From Puniceicoccaceae bacterium (GTDB taxonomy: Bacteria; Verrucomicrobiota; Verrucomicrobiia; Opitutales; Coraliomargaritaceae), in NCBI GenBank assembly GCA_002729725.1, contig PBYS01000004.1:1-42233 (forward strand): a stretch of 42,233 nt of DNA, given 5' to 3'. The notes under the pieces are model-generated. The model was not told the DNA's origin. It worked only from the letters and a program-made list of their open reading frames with translations, and searched no databases. Below are positions 17,447 to 27,153 of this stretch, piece by piece (the stretch's first letter is position 1; every line of letters starts with the position of its first letter). The translations under genes and the position numbers were made by a program.

Positions 17447-18301
17447 ATGAAAAAGATCCGTATCCACCACATTACAGAGTACACGTTTTCGACACCCGTG
17501 GAGTTGACGGAACACCGTCTATTGCTGCGCCCACGCGAGGGGCATGATATTCGGATACAATCATCGCGCCTGGATGTGAGCCCGCGTGCGCAAACCAAGT
17601 GGTACCGCGATATTTACGGAAATTCGGTCGGGCTGTTGTCTTTAAAAGAGCGCGCCGATACACTCCGGATTGAGAGTGAAGTGGTGATTGAGCACTATGC
17701 CGAGCGCCCGCTGGACTTTGTGGTGGATCAACGTGCGGTGACCTTTCCATTCCCATTTGAGCCGGAAGATCGCTTGGATCTATTGCCCTATTGTACGCAT
17801 AATTGGCCCAACCATACCCAGCAGTTGAAGCACTGGGTCTCACGCTTTTGGCAGCCCGGGCAATCGATCGAGACCTTTTTGCTGTTGGATCGCATGAATA
17901 AGGCCATCGTGTCTGACTTTGGCTATGGTATGCGCGAAGAGCCCGGTGTGCAAAATCCAAATGACACCTTGCGCTTGCGAACGGGGAGCTGCCGTGACTT
18001 TGCCGCTTTTTTCATCGAGGCCTGCCGCTATCTGGGGCTTGCAGCGCGCTTTGTGAGCGGGTATCTGCACAATCCTGGTTCCAATCAGCATGGCTCGACG
18101 CATGCCTGGTCCGAGGTGTATTTGCCAGGCGCTGGTTGGGTCGGATTTGATAATACCAGCGGCTTGGTTGCTGGCACCGAGCATATTGCCACCGCGGTAC
18201 ATCGCCACCCTGAGGCTGTGCCGCCAGTGGCGGGCTCCTATCTGAGTCAGCAGCCAATTGATTCGAGCCTACGGGTTACAGTTGACGTTTCTCAAATCTA
18301 A
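17447..18301 (+). CDS. Transglutaminase-like cysteine protease family protein
   Basis: A 284-residue protein with the N-terminal beta domain typical of bacterial transglutaminase-like proteins (IRIHHITEYTFSTPVELTEHRLLLRPR) and a papain-fold core. The catalytic triad is visible: C182 in TGSCRDFA, H219 in GSTHAWSEVYLPG, and D235 in GFDNTSG. There is no signal peptide, so it acts in the cytoplasm, probably as a peptidase or amidase; the substrate is unknown. It precedes rlmN by 18 bases and is likely cotranscribed with it, with no obvious functional link. Confidence 0.9.
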   Translation: MKKIRIHHITEYTFSTPVELTEHRLLLRPREGHDIRIQSSRLDVSPRAQTKWYRDIYGNSVGLLSLKERADTLRIESEVVIEHYAERPLDFVVDQRAVTFPFPFEPEDRLDLLPYCTHNWPNHTQQLKHWVSRFWQPGQSIETFLLLDRMNKAIVSDFGYGMREEPGVQNPNDTLRLRTGSCRDFAAFFIEACRYLGLAARFVSGYLHNPGSNQHGSTHAWSEVYLPGAGWVGFDNTSGLVAGTEHIATAVHRHPEAVPPVAGSYLSQQPIDSSLRVTVDVSQI

Positions 18302-18319
18302 CACAGGGGTTGGAGGGCT

Positions 18320-19372
<1,053 letters not shown>

Positions 19373-19373
19373 G

Positions 19374-19391
19374 AGTCCCGCCTTTAGGCGG
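19374..19391. repeat. Hairpin repeat after rlmN with an inverted partner after the next gene
   Basis: AGTCCCGCCT starts here and CCGCC-TTTA-GGCGG forms a stem at 19378-19391. The ten-base core occurs inverted as AGGCGGGACT at 20685-20694, so the pair brackets the RsmB-like gene. No T-run follows the stem, which argues against a simple intrinsic terminator. Confidence 0.45.
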
Positions 19392-19500
19392 TCTGAGTGG
19401 ATCTCATCGCTTAAAACCCGCTAAAACACCACGCTGCGAATCGCGAATTTTGGCTTATTTGTTTGGCATCAGAGAGGAATCATAATCGTCTGCCTGCATT

Positions 19501-20682
19501 ATGAGAATGCACCGTATTTTGGCTCATGCAGCGACTGACATCATTAAAAGTGTTTTTCATGAACACAAAGTTTTAGACCGCTGCTTAGCCCAGGCCTTTG
19601 AAGCGAACCCGAAGTGGGGGAAGCGCGACCGTAGTTTCATCGCGGAAACATGCTTCGAAGTGGTTCGCTGGCGGCGGGCTCTGAGCTTTATGGCGGATAG
19701 CGAGGATGTTGAGGCATTATGCGCGGCTCAATGGGGCCGCATGGGCTATGAGCTTCCGGATTGGTGGACCTATCATGGTGCCAGTGCCGATGAAATGACG
19801 TCGCGTGAGGCGGAGTTACCACAGCAGGCTCGGGCGATTCGTGAATCGATGCCAGATTGGTTGGACGTGCTGGGATCGGAAGAATTGGGCGCCAGTTGGG
19901 ATTCCGAACTGGCGGCCTTGAACCAGCGCACTCGCGTCTATTTACGCGTCAATACTTTGAAAACCTCACGGCCGGCTGCTCAAGAGTGGCTTGCCAGCCA
20001 CAACATTGTGACCGAGGAAGTTTCGCATTTACCCGACGCATTGGCGCTGATGCCGGGCAAAACACTCGCCAAAAAATTTAGAATGGATGGACGGGTGGAG
20101 ATTCAGGATGGAGGATCTCAGATGATCGCGCCGCTACTTGCGCCGCAAGCGGGGGAGTGCATCATCGATACCTGCGCAGGAGCCGGCGGGAAATCCTTGC
20201 AACTCGCTTCGCTCATGCAAAATCAAGGGCGCATTATCGCAATGGATGTGGTGCCGAGGAAATTGCGCGAGTTAGAAAAGCGCGCGCAGAGGGCGCACCC
20301 GAAGCACTGCATCGAGACGCATCGCATCGATGCGCAGACTACCACTCAATATAAAGAAGTGGCGGACCGTCTTCTGATCGACGCACCTTGCTCAGGCCTA
20401 GGCACCTTGAAACGACAGCCCGATCTAAAGTGGCGCCTGCAAGCAGAAACGATTAATAAAGTGAGAACCATTCAAGCGGAGATTCTCAGCGACTACTCGA
20501 GCATGCTGAAGCCTGGTGGCCGACTTGTTTACGCCACTTGCTCCGTGCTCCCTTCCGAGAACCACGCAAACACCGCACGACTCCTAGAGCAAGCTGGCTT
20601 TCGCTTAGTTGAAGAGCACACAATCTCACCGGCGACTTGTGGCTACGACGGCTTCTATGCGGCTGTGCTGACGAAGATATGA
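19501..20682 (+). CDS. RsmB/NOP2-like RNA m5C methyltransferase without NusB domain
   Basis: A 393-residue SAM-dependent RNA cytosine-C5 methyltransferase. The SAM-binding motif DTCAGAGGKSLQLA is at 223-236. The two catalytic cysteines are C297 in DAPCSGLG (base release) and C347 in YATCS (nucleophile). The N-terminal helical region (residues 1-140) is family-specific and not a full NusB domain, so it is closer to the generic RsmB/NOP group than to E. coli RsmB. The exact target, rRNA or tRNA, cannot be told from sequence. The gene is followed almost immediately by an inverted repeat shared with the region after rlmN. Confidence 0.9.
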   Translation: MRMHRILAHAATDIIKSVFHEHKVLDRCLAQAFEANPKWGKRDRSFIAETCFEVVRWRRALSFMADSEDVEALCAAQWGRMGYELPDWWTYHGASADEMTSREAELPQQARAIRESMPDWLDVLGSEELGASWDSELAALNQRTRVYLRVNTLKTSRPAAQEWLASHNIVTEEVSHLPDALALMPGKTLAKKFRMDGRVEIQDGGSQMIAPLLAPQAGECIIDTCAGAGGKSLQLASLMQNQGRIIAMDVVPRKLRELEKRAQRAHPKHCIETHRIDAQTTTQYKEVADRLLIDAPCSGLGTLKRQPDLKWRLQAETINKVRTIQAEILSDYSSMLKPGGRLVYATCSVLPSENHANTARLLEQAGFRLVEEHTISPATCGYDGFYAAVLTKI

Positions 20683-20684
20683 TC

Positions 20685-20694
20685 AGGCGGGACT
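20685..20694. repeat. Inverted copy of the AGTCCCGCCT motif
   Basis: AGGCGGGACT follows the TGA of the RsmB-like gene by two bases and is the exact reverse complement of 19374-19383. It lies between convergent genes and may belong to a dispersed repeat family. Confidence 0.4.
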
Positions 20695-20710
20695 CTAACC
20701 CTAATCACTG

Positions 20711-21772
20711 CTAGCCTTTTCGGCGCTTTTGCACCGCAGTCGCCAGCTCTTCGAAGATCGCTTCGGTGGTAGGGAAATCGATGCAGGCGTCGGTGATGCT
20801 TTGGCCGTAAGTGTTGGAGCCGCCGGTGCTGTAGTCTTGGCGACCCGCCACTAAGTGGCTCTCTAGCATCACTCCAGCGATACCGGTTTGGCCGGCTGCG
20901 ATTTGCTCCGCGAGCACGTGGGCGACTTCGCTCTGGCGTGTATAATCCTTGTTGCTGTTGCCATGACTACAGTCGACGATTAAATAAGGAGGCAAGTTGA
21001 CGGCTGCGAGCTGCTCTAGAATTGGCTCAATTACATGGGCTTCGTAGTTGGGCCCCGTGCGGTTGCCGCCCCGCAAAATGAGGTGTCCATCAGGGTTACC
21101 TGTGGTTTGGAAAATGGCGGTCACACCTTGCTTGGTGACTGAGGGGAACCAGTGCGCTTGCCCCGCGGAGCGCACCGCGTCGATGGCGATTTGCACGTTG
21201 CCGCTGGTGCCATTTTTGAAACCGACGGGCATGGAGAGTCCGGATGCGAGCTCGCGGTGAACTTGACTTTCAGTGGTGCGCGCCCCGATTGCGGACCATG
21301 CAATCGCGTCGGCGATGAATTGCGGAATGATGGTGTCTAGGAATTCAGCTGCGGTGGGTAGGCCCAGCTCGCAGATGTCGACCAATAACTTGCGTCCAAT
21401 GCGGAGGCCTTGATTAATTTCAAAGCTGCCATCAATCTCTGGATCATTGATTAAGCCTTTCCAACCCACCACAGTGCGTGGCTTTTCGAAGTAGGTGCGC
21501 ATGATGATTTGCAGATCATCTTTATAGCGCTCACGCAAGGGGAGCAGACGCTCGGCGTATTCAACTGCAGCTTTAGGATCGTGAATGGAGCAGGGCCCGC
21601 AAATCACGCAAAGGCGGTCGTCTTCACCGCGCAAAATGGCACTGCTCTCTTGGCGGCCCTGTTCGACCACTCCCTGTGCAGCGTCGGAGAGTGGGAGCTC
21701 TTCCACTAAAATGGCGGGTGGCAATAGGGGACGCGTTTGTGCGATGCGGGCGTTGTCGTGTACTTTGTTCAT
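20711..21772 (-). CDS. DAHP synthase, class I (first step of the shikimate pathway)
   Basis: A 353-residue 3-deoxy-7-phosphoheptulonate synthase that condenses phosphoenolpyruvate with erythrose 4-phosphate. Family signatures are intact: VICGPCSIHDPKAA with the metal-binding Cys, MRTYFEKPRTVVGWKGLIND, GLRIGRKLLVD, and the late metal-ligand segments DCSHGNSNKDY and ESHLVAGRQ. It belongs to the AroF/G/H type I-alpha group, in which N-terminal residues set feedback by an aromatic amino acid; the isozyme cannot be assigned by eye. It is the last gene of a closely spaced minus-strand run, 10 bases after the CPBP protease gene. Confidence 0.96.
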   Translation of the reverse strand: MNKVHDNARIAQTRPLLPPAILVEELPLSDAAQGVVEQGRQESSAILRGEDDRLCVICGPCSIHDPKAAVEYAERLLPLRERYKDDLQIIMRTYFEKPRTVVGWKGLINDPEIDGSFEINQGLRIGRKLLVDICELGLPTAAEFLDTIIPQFIADAIAWSAIGARTTESQVHRELASGLSMPVGFKNGTSGNVQIAIDAVRSAGQAHWFPSVTKQGVTAIFQTTGNPDGHLILRGGNRTGPNYEAHVIEPILEQLAAVNLPPYLIVDCSHGNSNKDYTRQSEVAHVLAEQIAAGQTGIAGVMLESHLVAGRQDYSTGGSNTYGQSITDACIDFPTTEAIFEELATAVQKRRKG

Positions 21773-21782
21773 GAAATAAATT

Positions 21783-22670
21783 TTATTGAGGAATGACTTC
21801 CGATAGGCTGGTGATTAATAACATCAACAGACTGAAGGCGTTAAAAAACGCGTGAAACCAAATGGGCACTAGCAGGTTGCCCGACTTTTCGTAGGCACGA
21901 GCGAGCAGGACGCCGACGATGACCAATGGCACAAAGGACATCAAATTTGCATGCATCATGGAAAAGACGCAGCCGCTCAGGATTTGGGCAGGAAGTCGAG
22001 TCGTCTGGCTTTTTAGAAAGCGATAGATGCAGCCACGAAATATGATTTCTTCCACGATCGGGGCCAATACGACTGCCATTAGCACTAGTAGCCCAATCGC
22101 GAGTGGATCGCCTCCTTTTTGAAAGAGTGTGATTAGCTCTTGCGGGGCAAAGGCATCAATCACGCCAGCAGCTTCTAGCACGTTTAAGAGTGCCGTGGAT
22201 ACCAGCGAGGCGATCCAGATCACTGGCAAAAACATTAAAAATAGTGGTAGCGCTTGTCGAAATGCCGCCCAGATCGATAGATGAACGTTGTTGAGTCGGC
22301 TCGCGTAGTGTCCTGGGTAGAAGCGACGTGCGCCGTAAAAAACGGCTAACATCGGTAGCTGTAGTAATAATACCGCCATCACTGCTAACCACGGAGTCAA
22401 TTCCAGTGGCGCTTCGCTTTCACTGGGCGTGGTAAAGAATAAGGCCGCCGCCATACTCTGCACCAAGAACACCGAGATGATCATGGCGCAAATGAAAATC
22501 CCAAAATTGACCCAGCCGATCGACCACGCGGGCACGCCTGCTGGCTCGATAATGTCCTCGCGTGGTCGCTGAATGTGGCGAAACCACAGTGCAGCGCTAC
22601 TGCCGAGTATACCTAAGATTAGTAGGGAGGCGACAATGAGTGGCGCATCCACTTGTGTTTCAGTGGGCAT
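21783..22670 (-). CDS. CPBP-family intramembrane metalloprotease (CAAX/ABI type)
   Basis: A 295-residue multi-pass membrane protein. The conserved glutamate pair is E207-E208 in VEEIIFRG, a histidine follows at 240 in MMHANLMSF, and H273 with N277 stand in WFHAFFNAF. These three motifs define the Abi/CPBP (Rce1-like) proteases. About seven to eight hydrophobic helices can be seen. It starts four bases after pyrC stops and precedes DAHP synthase, so it is translated from the pyr operon message although no metabolic role is evident. Relatives process prenylated proteins or bacteriocin-like peptides; no such substrate is seen nearby. Confidence 0.9.
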   Translation of the reverse strand: MPTETQVDAPLIVASLLILGILGSSAALWFRHIQRPREDIIEPAGVPAWSIGWVNFGIFICAMIISVFLVQSMAAALFFTTPSESEAPLELTPWLAVMAVLLLQLPMLAVFYGARRFYPGHYASRLNNVHLSIWAAFRQALPLFLMFLPVIWIASLVSTALLNVLEAAGVIDAFAPQELITLFQKGGDPLAIGLLVLMAVVLAPIVEEIIFRGCIYRFLKSQTTRLPAQILSGCVFSMMHANLMSFVPLVIVGVLLARAYEKSGNLLVPIWFHAFFNAFSLLMLLITSLSEVIPQ

Positions 22671-22673
22671 CGT

Positions 22674-23966
22674 CTAGACCGTGATCGAGCTGCCGTCGAA
22701 GACTTGCTCGCCCCCGACGTAGGTTGCTTTGACAGCGCCCTTCAAAGTCTTGCCATGCCAAGGGCAGTTGCGCGACTTACTGAAAAACTTGTTGCTATCT
22801 ACCGTCCATTCCTCATCGGGATCGAAGAGGCAAATATCCGCCGCTGCACCCACACTGAGCGTGCCTGCGTCGAGTTTGCACACTTCCGCACCTTTATGCG
22901 TCATTAGTGCGATCACCTCACTCAAGCCCAAATGCTTTCCATGGTAAAGCGTGGTTAAGCAGCTCGCCAGTGAGTTCTCCAAGCCGATCACTCCGAAGGG
23001 GGCGTAATCAAACTCTTGGTCTTTCTCAGTCGGTGAATGGGGGGCGTGATCCGTCGCGATGCAGCTCAAGGTGCCATCGACCAAACCTTCAATCAGAGCC
23101 AATCGGTCCGCATCCGTGCGTAGGGGCGGATTCATTTTAAACACCGTATCGTAGTCGTGCAGGTCCGCATCCGTGAATTCTATGTGGTGAGGGCTGGCTT
23201 CGCCACTCACGCTGACCCCGCGATCAATCGCGCGGCGTAATAGATCGACCGATCGTGCGGAGCTTATGTGCTGCATATGAATGTGAGCTCCTGTCAGCTC
23301 CGCCAAAATGACATTGCGCGCCACGATGATGTCCTCCGCCGCCTTCGGCCAACCTTGCAGGCCCAGTCGCAGCGACCATTCACCCTCATTCATCATGGCG
23401 CCCTCGGTCAGGCTCGCATCCTGGCAGTGGTCCATGATCGGGAGATCAAACATTTGGGCGTACTCCACAGCGCGGCGCATAATCTCGTTGCTTTGCACGC
23501 ATTTGCCATCATCAGTCATGGCCACCACGCCTGCCTTCTTGAGCTGTCCCGTGGGGGCCAGTTGTTCTCCTTGCATACCCACTGTCAAGCAGCCCGTCGG
23601 ATATACGCGAATCACGGCTGCGCGTGCGACTTTATCCATGATACGTTGAATTGTGCCTGCATTATCGCAGACCGGCCCAGTGTTCGGCATACAGACCACT
23701 GAGGTAAAGCCGCCTGCCGCGGCCGCCTCGGTGCCGCTACGAATGTCTTCCTTGTGTGTTTGCCCCGGGTCGCGAAAGTGCACATGAATGTCCACCAAGC
23801 CCGGTGCAACCACCAGTCCCTTCGCATCCACGACGGTGGCTGCCGCTTGTTGAGCTTCGCTCAGACTGTCGACGATTTGGCCATCGACCGCATAAAGATC
23901 GCTGATGGCGTCACGTTTATTTGCCGGGTCGATCACACGACCATTCTGTATCCAAAGTATATTCAT
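22674..23966 (-). CDS. pyrC: Dihydroorotase, type I
   Basis: The zinc amidohydrolase that cyclises carbamoyl-aspartate to dihydroorotate, the third step of UMP synthesis. The entry motif DIHVHFRDPGQTHKED has H61 and H63 counted from ATG at 23966. GEASPHHIEFTD, IATDHAPHS and the C-terminal GTLSVGAAADICLFDP are further class I signatures. The length, about 430 residues, fits the long bacterial type rather than the short E. coli form. The codon before the ATG is TTG, which could also serve as start. It lies 25 bases after pyrB, as expected for a pyrBC operon in which the dihydroorotase pairs with the carbamoyltransferase. Confidence 0.96.
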   Translation of the reverse strand: MNILWIQNGRVIDPANKRDAISDLYAVDGQIVDSLSEAQQAAATVVDAKGLVVAPGLVDIHVHFRDPGQTHKEDIRSGTEAAAAGGFTSVVCMPNTGPVCDNAGTIQRIMDKVARAAVIRVYPTGCLTVGMQGEQLAPTGQLKKAGVVAMTDDGKCVQSNEIMRRAVEYAQMFDLPIMDHCQDASLTEGAMMNEGEWSLRLGLQGWPKAAEDIIVARNVILAELTGAHIHMQHISSARSVDLLRRAIDRGVSVSGEASPHHIEFTDADLHDYDTVFKMNPPLRTDADRLALIEGLVDGTLSCIATDHAPHSPTEKDQEFDYAPFGVIGLENSLASCLTTLYHGKHLGLSEVIALMTHKGAEVCKLDAGTLSVGAAADICLFDPDEEWTVDSNKFFSKSRNCPWHGKTLKGAVKATYVGGEQVFDGSSITV

Positions 23967-23991
23967 CAATTAGAAATTCAGGATTAATAAT

Positions 23992-24951
23992 TTATTTCGG
24001 CAGTTCGATCGCTTGCTGATGGTAAGCACAGGAGCACAGATGTAAGATCGCCATACGAACAACAATCCCATTCGTGACCTGCTGTAGGATGACCGACTGT
24101 GACGAATCCGCCAGTTCAGAGTCGATCTCCACCCCGCGGTTAATTGGGCCCGGATGCATAATAATCGCGCCTGGCTTGAGCCATTTCGCTCGATCCTTAT
24201 TCAAGCCAAAAGAGCTGGTATACTCTCCGATCGAAGGGAAATGAGTTGCTGTCTGTCGCTCATGCTGAATGCGTAGCAGCATCACCGCATCCGCATCCTC
24301 CAGCGCCGGTTTCAGATTGTGACACACCCGCACACCTGTGGCTTCAAAAGCTTTCGGCACCAGTGTGCTCGGGCCCGCGATGGTCACTTTCGCCCCCAGC
24401 TTTTGCAGGCAAATGATATTCGAGCGAGCCACGCGGCTGAACAAAATGTCGCCTAAAATCGTGATATTCTTACCATCCAGCGAGCCAAACTTTTCCAGCA
24501 AAGTAAAAGAGTCCAGCAGCGCTTGAGTCGGGTGAGCATGCGCGCCGTCGCCCGCGTTGATCACTGGAATGTCGACCACCTTGCTCAAGTAATTCGGGGC
24601 GCCCGAGGCCGAGTGGCGCATAATGATAATGTCCGCCTTGAGTGCTTCCATGTTGCGCGCTGTATCGCGCAGAGTTTCCCCCTTCGTCAGGCTACTTGCT
24701 GCGCCCGTCACCGTAATCGTGTCCGCGCTCAAGCGGCTGGCCGCCACCTCAAAGGCCAGCCGCGTGCGCGTGCTCGGCTCCAAGAATAGATTCACCACTG
24801 TGCGTCCGTTCAGGTAGGGTTGCTTCATGTTATCCGCCTCCATCGCCCGTTTAAAGGCAGTAGCGGCAGTAAAAATCGTTTCAATCTCAGCGCGGGAGAG
24901 AGGCTCCACATCGATCAGATCTTTTCGCTTCCAGGATAGGCTTTGGCTCAT
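23992..24951 (-). CDS. pyrB: Aspartate carbamoyltransferase catalytic subunit
   Basis: A 319-residue enzyme that transfers a carbamoyl group to aspartate at the start of pyrimidine synthesis. The carbamoyl-phosphate loop S60-TRTR is in LFLEPSTRTRLAFE. AHPTQALLD follows, with H140 and Q143. LRIQHERQ and MHPGPINRGVE mark the aspartate domain. No pyrI regulatory chain is present in the window. It is the first gene of the minus-strand run pyrB-pyrC-CPBP-DAHP synthase. The 120-base leader shows no convincing attenuator or PyrR-box, though a TATTATAACT element lies close to the start. Confidence 0.97.
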   Translation of the reverse strand: MSQSLSWKRKDLIDVEPLSRAEIETIFTAATAFKRAMEADNMKQPYLNGRTVVNLFLEPSTRTRLAFEVAASRLSADTITVTGAASSLTKGETLRDTARNMEALKADIIIMRHSASGAPNYLSKVVDIPVINAGDGAHAHPTQALLDSFTLLEKFGSLDGKNITILGDILFSRVARSNIICLQKLGAKVTIAGPSTLVPKAFEATGVRVCHNLKPALEDADAVMLLRIQHERQTATHFPSIGEYTSSFGLNKDRAKWLKPGAIIMHPGPINRGVEIDSELADSSQSVILQQVTNGIVVRMAILHLCSCAYHQQAIELPK

Positions 24952-25054
24952 GAGTTATAATAAATGCTCCGAGCTCGGAAATGTGCGCCGTCATCCAGAA
25001 AGGGCAACGAGAAATCGCCAGCTTTTCAATATGCATTCATACAAGGTAGGGACA

Positions 25055-25068
25055 GACTAAAAATAGTC
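25055..25068. repeat. REP-like hairpin upstream of the RAYT gene
   Basis: GACTA-AAAA-TAGTC, preceded by GGGACA, lies five bases before the transposase ATG at 25073. A similar GGGGACT..ATAGTCG hairpin follows the gene, so the two probably are the REP substrates of the RAYT. Confidence 0.5.
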
Positions 25069-25072
25069 GACT

Positions 25073-26089
25073 ATGACGGGTATGTGTGATGCACTTGGGT
25101 GTATGAGGACGGGCAGACTTAAGCTGAGTGGTGTGGCTGCGAGTTACCATTGCATGACGCGCACGGTAAATGGGGAGCATTTGTTTAAAAACCGCGAGAA
25201 GGAGGTACTGCGTAAAATGATTTGGCAAGTCGCGGACTTTTGTGGAGTGGAGGTGCTGACTTATTGTATCATGTCGAACCACTTCCATGTGCTGCTGCGG
25301 GTGGATGATCGGCAGCAGGTGTCTGACGCGGAGTTGCTGCGGCGGTACCAGGTTCTGTATCCGAAACAAACTAAATACCAGACGGCGTCTGTGATTCTGA
25401 TGAGGAAGACGCTGCTGTCGGGCGGTGAAGATGCGGATGTGATTCGTCGGCAGTTGCGAGCCCGGATGGGCGATGTTTCGCAGTTTATGAAGGCGCTGAA
25501 ACAGCGTTTTTCTGTTTGGTACAATCGCTCACACCGGCGCTACGGTACCTTGTGGGCAGAGCGTTTCAAGTCGGTGCTGGTTGAGGGGAAGGGGAATCCA
25601 CTGCAGACGCTGGCTGCGTATATTGACCTAAATCCAGTTCGAGCGGGCTTGGTGGAGGATCCAAAGGATTACCGATTCTGTGGCTATGCGGAAGCGGTGG
25701 CGGGCGTGGCCGAGGCGGAGTCGGGGCTGCTTCGTATTTGGAGCGATCATGCGGCTAAGCAGATGGATGCGGCTTTGCAGGCGCATCGTATGTTGATCTT
25801 TGGTAAGCATGCCGCGCGGGCAGGGGTGTCTGACATCTCACGTGAGCGGGCTTTGAAAGTGTTGGAACAGGAAGAAGGTGTGCTGCCTAAGGCAGCGGTC
25901 CTGAGCTGCCGAGTGCGTTATTTTAGCGACGGGGCGATTTTGGGCTCGGCGGAGTTTGTGCGTGGCTTTTCCAAAACATGGCAGGCGGAGCGCAGGCGCA
26001 AGTATCCGCCTAAAGTGAATGCGATGACGGGGGCGGACTGGGGCGATTTGTCGGTGATCCAGGGACTGAGACGGCAGGTCTTTAGCTAA
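25073..26089 (+). CDS. REP-associated tyrosine transposase (RAYT, Y1/IS200-like)
   Basis: A 338-residue HUH single-strand transposase. H70-F-H72 in MSNHFHVLL form the metal-binding HUH pair, and Y183 in AAYIDLNPVRAGLV is the catalytic tyrosine. The N-terminus (MRTGRLKLSGVAASYHCMTR) and the long C-terminal extension of 150 residues match the RAYTs common in Verrucomicrobiota. Such genes are usually single-copy, domesticated, and act on short palindromic REP sequences instead of moving as an IS. ATG at 25073 or 25103 can be the start; the family N-terminus favours 25103. It is flanked by matching hairpins and looks intact. Confidence 0.9.
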   Translation: MTGMCDALGCMRTGRLKLSGVAASYHCMTRTVNGEHLFKNREKEVLRKMIWQVADFCGVEVLTYCIMSNHFHVLLRVDDRQQVSDAELLRRYQVLYPKQTKYQTASVILMRKTLLSGGEDADVIRRQLRARMGDVSQFMKALKQRFSVWYNRSHRRYGTLWAERFKSVLVEGKGNPLQTLAAYIDLNPVRAGLVEDPKDYRFCGYAEAVAGVAEAESGLLRIWSDHAAKQMDAALQAHRMLIFGKHAARAGVSDISRERALKVLEQEEGVLPKAAVLSCRVRYFSDGAILGSAEFVRGFSKTWQAERRRKYPPKVNAMTGADWGDLSVIQGLRRQVFS

Positions 26090-26098
26090 GTGGCTGGG

Positions 26099-26112
26099 GA
26101 CTGCTTATAGTC
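26099..26112. repeat. REP-like hairpin downstream of the RAYT gene
   Basis: GACT-GCTTAT-AGTC, within GGGGACTGCTTATAGTCG, follows the RAYT stop by nine bases and overlaps the last codons and the stop of the convergent gene at 26105. Confidence 0.5.
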
Positions 26113-26827
26113 GTAGGCCGAATTGTGCGCTGGCTAGGATGTCGAATGCTTTTTGACTGTGGTCGAGCAATTTGCCGAGATCGCGGAGGGTGAGCAGACT
26201 GAAGGTCATGCCGGATTCGTTAACCTGTATTAAGAGGTCCAATTGAGGTAACTTGAGCTCGAAGGCGCTGCCGTCGGGGTCGTAAGTCAGTGCGTCGGCC
26301 AGTTCGGGGATGTCTTCGATGGCGTCGATTTTGTCCTCTACCTGAACGGGCATGGCAAAATCGACCACTAGTTGATCGCAGTGATGGGTGAAGCAGGCGT
26401 GGAAGCGCTCGTCTGCGGCGATGGCATCCGTGTGCAAGGCGACAATCTCGGTGGTGAGGATGTAGTTCTTTGGATCCTCCGAGCATTGGTCGACGCGGAT
26501 CTGTAGGTCGAAGTCGGGCGTTTTGATCCAGGCAAAGCCGTCCTCGCAACTGTAGTCGAACTCGCGCCGCTTGTAGCCGAACAGGCTGCGGATGTCGCCA
26601 TAGAGTTGATCGGCGGCGGCTTTGACGTCGGCTTGGCCCACTTTGCGCACGAAGTTTTGTGCGGCATCATTCTGGCTGTCGGGCACATGATGGTGCTTCT
26701 GGTAGCCGCCCAGTTTGCGAATGCGCCCGAGTGTAGAGCCGACGATTCGGCTCTGGTTGGCGGGACCTTCGACTGGTGGGTTTGTTTCGATGGGAGGCAG
26801 GTTGAACCTTGCCCTGTGGGAATTCAA
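26105..26827 (-). CDS. Conserved-looking protein of unknown function
   Basis: A 240-residue soluble protein with no signal peptide or membrane segment. I do not recognise the family. It has a polar N-terminus (NLPPIETNPPVEGPANQSRI, then GGYQKHHHVPDSQND), a helix-rich middle (VKAAADQLYGDIRSLFGYKR), and two beta-rich stretches that resemble each other: DFDLQIRVDQCSEDPKNYIL and QLDLLIQVNESGMTFSLLTL. This suggests an internal duplication. The start is TTG at 26827, with AGGAAA about ten bases upstream. It is divergent from rpmI and shares a 76-base promoter region with it. The last codons fall within a REP-like hairpin. Confidence 0.65.
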   Translation of the reverse strand: MNSHRARFNLPPIETNPPVEGPANQSRIVGSTLGRIRKLGGYQKHHHVPDSQNDAAQNFVRKVGQADVKAAADQLYGDIRSLFGYKRREFDYSCEDGFAWIKTPDFDLQIRVDQCSEDPKNYILTTEIVALHTDAIAADERFHACFTHHCDQLVVDFAMPVQVEDKIDAIEDIPELADALTYDPDGSAFELKLPQLDLLIQVNESGMTFSLLTLRDLGKLLDHSQKAFDILASAQFGLRL

Positions 26828-26903
26828 TATTTGATATTTCCTACTTTTCCCCTTTACAAGCGGGGCGGAAAACTATGGTTTCCTCCTTTTTTCCCAATTT
26901 CTC

Positions 26904-27095
26904 ATGCAGAAAACACGCAAATCCATCGCAAAACGCTTCAAGAAGACAGGCACCGGTAAACTCCTGCGTCGTACGCCAGGGCACCGTCACCTTCTTCGCA
27001 ATAAGAGTGTCAAGCAACGCCGCCGTGCAGGTAGCAGCAAACTCGTCGCAGACGGGCAACGCGCTAACCTGATCCGTGGCCTGCCTTTCGCTTAA
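26904..27095 (+). CDS. rpmI: 50S ribosomal protein bL35
   Basis: A 63-residue basic protein. QKTRKSIAKRFKKTGTGKL, then RTPGHRHLLRNKSVKQRR, then LIRGLPFA are bL35 signatures, including the HLL..KS core. It binds 23S rRNA in the large subunit. It is followed by rplT, as in most bacteria, but infC is not upstream, so translation factor IF3 must be encoded elsewhere. Confidence 0.97.
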   Translation: MQKTRKSIAKRFKKTGTGKLLRRTPGHRHLLRNKSVKQRRRAGSSKLVADGQRANLIRGLPFA

Positions 27096-27153
27096 TATTG
27101 CTTAGATTACTTAAGTAACTAAAGAAACGTTTTAACAACTATAACTCACGCTA

